15,796 nucleotides of DNA, from the NCBI GenBank assembly GCA_018396615.1, contig JAGTQT010000025.1, forward strand, positions 1 through 15,796, given 5' to 3'. The DNA comes from Candidatus Bathyarchaeota archaeon (lineage in GTDB: Archaea > Thermoproteota > Bathyarchaeia > Bathyarchaeales > Bathycorpusculaceae). The position numbers were made by a program, and so were the translations under genes. This document shows positions 13,320 to 15,796 of the stretch, piece after piece (the stretch's first letter is position 1; the number at the start of each line of letters is the position of its first letter). Under the pieces are notes generated by a model. That model made no database searches. It was not told the DNA's origin and saw only the letters and a list, made by a program, of their open reading frames with translations.

Positions 13320-13844
13320 TTAATGGTTAGCAGACTCTTTGCGACGTTTTCTCTTCTTCTGCCGCTTCAAGTATTCCTTAACCGTTGGAAACACTTCTAA
13401 AACTCTCTTGAAGCGTTTCTCGGCATCTATGGCGTGCTGAAGCGCGGTGAAATCTTTCGGCTTGCTGAATCTTTCTGTTTCACCTGTTTCTCTTTTCCGC
13501 GAAACCGTGATGCAGTCATCAACAATGCAGTTCAACACGCAGGCTCCACAGTATACGCAAAGCTCCTTAGTTATTCCAACTTCACCAGCCTTCCAGAATA
13601 ACGCGTTAGTTGGGCATGCCTTAATACAGAGCTTGCATTCCACTCCCTTGCAAGTAGTCTTGTTTATGGTTATGGTTCCTTCAGCGAAGTATTGTTTTAC
13701 GCCGAACGACGCCAAAAGTTCTTCTCTTTTTCGCTGTTTAGCTTCTTTTTCAGTTTGGATTAGAACTTGGAAGATATCTATGCCGGAAGGCTTCTCAGAC
13801 TTATTTTTCCTCGGCATTTGCCTCATCTTAGTATGAATCGTCAA
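13320..13844 (-). CDS. 2[4Fe-4S] ferredoxin-type protein
   Basis: This iron-sulfur protein, up to 174 residues, has two clusters. The first motif is CX4CX2CX3CP (Cys65, 70, 73, 77; CKGVECKLCIKACP). The second is CX2CX2CX3C (Cys96, 99, 102, 106; CVYCGACVLNC). The ferredoxin core is flanked by charged helical extensions on both sides (about 11-50 and 115-174, ending KRQKKRKRRKE), so it is longer than a simple 60-80 residue ferredoxin. It is probably an electron carrier or docking subunit; the partner is unknown. The longest frame starts at TTG 13844. ATG 13826 or 13817 is more likely, given the TATA box at 13864-13876. Confidence 0.85.
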   Translation of the reverse strand: MTIHTKMRQMPRKNKSEKPSGIDIFQVLIQTEKEAKQRKREELLASFGVKQYFAEGTITINKTTCKGVECKLCIKACPTNALFWKAGEVGITKELCVYCGACVLNCIVDDCITVSRKRETGETERFSKPKDFTALQHAIDAEKRFKRVLEVFPTVKEYLKRQKKRKRRKESANH

Positions 13845-13850
13845 CTAGCC

Positions 13851-13938
13851 TATAACATTCGTGGATTATAATTATTTACCGAGCTAAACACTTTAAGGCG
13901 ATACAAGCCATGTTATAGCTATTCTATGAAAATAACAT
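13851..13938. promoter_or_regulatory. promoter and inverted repeats upstream of the ferredoxin-like gene
   Basis: AATAATTATAATC on the minus strand (13864-13876) is a likely TATA box. It is flanked by TATAACAT (13851-13858) and its exact inverse ATGTTATA (13910-13917). A further ATAACAT lies at 13932-13938, making a second dyad with the middle copy. Three related half-sites around a promoter suggest a regulator-binding region. No regulator is identified. Confidence 0.4.
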
Positions 13939-14013
13939 AAAGCCATAACCACATCTCTAGAAGAAAAACTATAACTAGCGTAGCCCCCACTAACATTGTT
14001 GGATTGAACAGCA

Positions 14014-14193
14014 ATGTGCGAATTTAATGTAATCCTCAATGGGAAAAGCATAGTTAAAGACATAGTCTACGCGAAAGCAGACCCTACAGGCGTAACAGTC
14101 AAAGACGCTCTCGGACAATCTAAACAATTCAAGAACTGCAAAATCGTAGAAGTTGACGTAAACTCCACTCGGCTAGTCCTGTCAAACATCTAA
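14014..14193 (+). CDS. cooT: CooT-family small nickel-binding-type protein
   Basis: This 59-residue protein begins MCEFNVILNGKSIVKDIVYA. It has the CooT family plan: an MCE start with an invariant cysteine at position 2 that supplies the metal site in the dimer, a small beta-barrel body (GVTVKDALGQ) and a closing KIVEVDVNSTRLVL strand. CooT binds Ni(II) and was described with the carbon monoxide dehydrogenase genes of Rhodospirillum rubrum. Many archaea carry short homologues of unproven role. It lies 122 bases before the acyl-CoA synthetase gene in the same direction. An AT-rich ACTATAAC motif lies at 13968-13975. The assignment is from sequence pattern only. Confidence 0.72.
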   Translation: MCEFNVILNGKSIVKDIVYAKADPTGVTVKDALGQSKQFKNCKIVEVDVNSTRLVLSNI

Positions 14194-14254
14194 ACCATAA
14201 CCAAAAAGCCGGCAGAAAAACATCAAAAAACCCAAATTCAGAACGTTAAAAAAC

Positions 14255-14278
14255 GCGTATTCTATATACTATATACGC
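14255..14278 (+). promoter_or_regulatory. dyad overlapping the acyl-CoA synthetase promoter
   Basis: GCGTAT (14255-14260) and ATACGC (14273-14278) are exact inverse copies around the AT-rich core TCTATATACTAT, which holds the likely TATA box. Its end lies about 38 bases before the GTG start at 14316. A dyad over the TATA box is the usual place for an archaeal repressor site (inference). Confidence 0.45.
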
Positions 14279-14315
14279 CAAACCTAACCTATACTGCGAA
14301 AAAGGAGCCTACGAA

Positions 14316-15796
14316 GTGGGCACCGAAAACCTAGACAAAATTTTCAACCCCAAAAGAATAGCCGTAATCGGAGCCAGCGACAGAAAAAACTCCGTGGGCG
14401 CCAAACTCCTCAGAAACCTCATCGGCGTCGGCTACAGCGGCGCAGTATACCCAGTAAACCCTTTTAAAACCACCATACAAGGCATAACCGCCTACCCCAG
14501 CGTCACCAAGATACCTTGGAGCGTAGACCTAGCCATAATAGCCACACCCGCCCACACCGTCCCCCAACTTGTAGAAGAATGTGGAAAAGCAGGAATCCTA
14601 GGCGTAATAATAATCTCGGCAGGTTTTAGAGAAGCAGGAAAAGCCGGCGAAACCCTAGAAAAGCAAATCCTCAAATCCAAAGACGAATACGGCATGCGCA
14701 TTCTAGGCCCAAACAGCTTCGGCACCATGAGACCAAAAATAAACCTAAACGCAACATTTGCAAATAAAACAGCACTTCCAGGAAAAATAGCCTTCATCTC
14801 CCAAAGCGCGGCACTGTGCGCTTCAGGACTTGACTGGGCATCACAAGCTTACCTGGGCTTCAGTGCCGTGGTCTCAACAGGCTCAATGCTGGACATAGAC
14901 TTCGGAGACCTGATTGACTATTTTGGAACAGACGCAGAGACAAGAAGCATAGTCCTCTACATCGAATCAATAAAAAACGCTAGAAAATTCATGAGCGCCG
15001 CAAGAGGTTTCGCCCGCGTGAAGCCTATAGTCGTCGTCAAAGCCGGAAGATTTCATGAAAGTTCAGCCCCAACGTTTTGCCACACAGGCGCCCTCTGCGG
15101 TGAAGACGCCGTATATGATGCAGCTTTCAGACGCGCCGGCGTAGTCCGCGTGGAAGCAATAAGCGACCTCTTCAACTGCGCAGAAGCGCTAGCTATGCAG
15201 CCAAACCCGAAAGGAGCTAGATTGACGATTATCACGAATGCAGGTGGACCAGGGATTATGGCGACAGATGCGCTTATTGCCAGAGGTGGAAAACTTGCGT
15301 CATTGAACAGCGAAACGGCTGAGGCTCTCAGAAGTGTTTTGCCTTCCTACTGTAGTACAGTGAACCCGATTGACGTTCTCGAGGAAGCTACTTCAGAGCG
15401 GTTCAAGGAGGTAATGGAAATCTGTTTTAAGGATCCGAATACAGATGGCTTTCTTGTGATTTATACTCCTCAAGGCGCGGCAGATCCCGCGGAAATCGCC
15501 AATGTGATTTTGGAAGTCTCAAAGCAGACAAATAAGCCTTTGCTGACATCGTTTATGGGTGAAGATGGCTGCTGGAAGGCTCGAAGGCTACTGCAGAAAA
15601 ACAGTATCCCATCGTTTGCAACGCCTGAAGACGCCGTCTCGGTGTTTATGTACATGCTTAGTTACACTCAGAACCTGGAGCTTCTGTACCATACGCCTGA
15701 AGAGTTGTCTGTGGAACTGTCTATTCCGGTATTTTTGAAAGAGGTTTTGAAGAAAGCCTTTGCTGAAGGGCGAGGTGTTCTGAGTGTAACTAAGCA
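14316..15796 (+). CDS. ADP-forming acetyl-CoA synthetase-type acyl-CoA ligase (partial)
   Basis: The gene is open from GTG 14316 to the window edge (493 residues so far); GGAG about nine bases upstream supports the start. The enzyme family converts acetyl-CoA or other acyl-CoAs, ADP and phosphate to acid, CoA and ATP, the main substrate-level energy step of many acetate-forming archaea. Visible features are the CoA-binding Rossmann domain (about 5-135; IAVIGASDRKNSVG, VYPVNPF, GPNSFG) and succinyl-CoA-synthetase-like domains with ISQSAALCASGLDWA (161-175). His256 in CHTGALCGEDAVYDAAFRRAG fits the phosphohistidine position. ITNAGGPGIMATDA (about 298-311) and NPIDV follow. The missing 3' end should show whether an ATP-grasp beta domain is fused, as in many TACK archaea. 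Confidence 0.9.
   Translation, partial: MGTENLDKIFNPKRIAVIGASDRKNSVGAKLLRNLIGVGYSGAVYPVNPFKTTIQGITAYPSVTKIPWSVDLAIIATPAHTVPQLVEECGKAGILGVIIISAGFREAGKAGETLEKQILKSKDEYGMRILGPNSFGTMRPKINLNATFANKTALPGKIAFISQSAALCASGLDWASQAYLGFSAVVSTGSMLDIDFGDLIDYFGTDAETRSIVLYIESIKNARKFMSAARGFARVKPIVVVKAGRFHESSAPTFCHTGALCGEDAVYDAAFRRAGVVRVEAISDLFNCAEALAMQPNPKGARLTIITNAGGPGIMATDALIARGGKLASLNSETAEALRSVLPSYCSTVNPIDVLEEATSERFKEVMEICFKDPNTDGFLVIYTPQGAADPAEIANVILEVSKQTNKPLLTSFMGEDGCWKARRLLQKNSIPSFATPEDAVSVFMYMLSYTQNLELLYHTPEELSVELSIPVFLKEVLKKAFAEGRGVLSVTK

Noticed and set aside
14492..15655. Minus-strand frames opposite the acyl-CoA synthetase
   Set aside because: The plus frame is continuous and carries conserved family motifs; the minus frames are low-information shadows.
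1..15796. CRISPR array, terminal-inverted-repeat insertion sequence or defence cluster
   Set aside because: I saw no regularly spaced repeats, no transposase and no nuclease or defence genes on either strand.

Overview
This window is archaeal chromosome. Every housekeeping gene is of the archaeal or eukaryotic-like type: eL31, eL39, eS19, eL37 (L37Ae), PDCD5, RNase P subunit Rpp21, proteasome alpha, SBDS, exosome Rrp4/Rrp41/Rrp42 and KEOPS Pcc1. A NosD-type beta-helix surface protein, a tyrosine integrase relic and an ADP-forming acyl-CoA synthetase fit a TACK-group archaeon. Candidatus Bathyarchaeia is my best guess, inferred from gene content and protein style, not proven.

Layout. Bases 1-57 are the 3' end of an unidentified gene. 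Bases 58-513 are non-coding and hold a hairpin and an element shaped like a tRNA 3' end. A tRNA-Ser(GCT) with encoded CCA lies at 514-600. A minus-strand translation operon runs from 2954 down to 719: Rpp21, a CRM-domain RNA-binding protein, eS19, PDCD5, eL39 and eL31, the last with a very long acidic N-terminal extension. On the plus strand follow an OsmC-family protein and a small protein with a ParB-like motif (3115-4005).

Bases 4065-8848 look like an insertion or remodelled island. The same 16-bp sequence, TGGGAAAAGGTTTTTA, occurs as a direct repeat at both ends. Between the copies are a degenerate tRNA 3'-end-like element, a 606-residue NosD-like surface protein, two unrecognised membrane-anchored extracytoplasmic proteins, and a decayed tyrosine recombinase with two frameshifts and an internal TAG. 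The right-hand copy sits where the proteasome operon promoter should be.

Bases 8905-12920 form the archaeal proteasome-exosome superoperon: psmA, SBDS, rrp4, rrp41, rrp42, rpl37ae. Genes overlap or lie within 21 bases of each other. Together they cover protein degradation, ribosome maturation and 3'-5' RNA decay. A pcc1 gene follows with its own likely promoter. A convergent dicluster ferredoxin-like gene (13320-13844) has inverted repeats around its promoter. The window ends with a 59-residue CooT-family nickel-binding-type protein (14014-14193) and the N-terminal 493 residues of an ADP-forming acetyl-CoA synthetase-type protein whose TATA region lies in a 24-bp dyad.

The strongest candidates for something new are the repeat-bounded island, the two tRNA 3'-end mimics, the acidic eL31, and the CooT/acyl-CoA synthetase pairing. 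No CRISPR array, insertion sequence with terminal inverted repeats, or defence system is visible.
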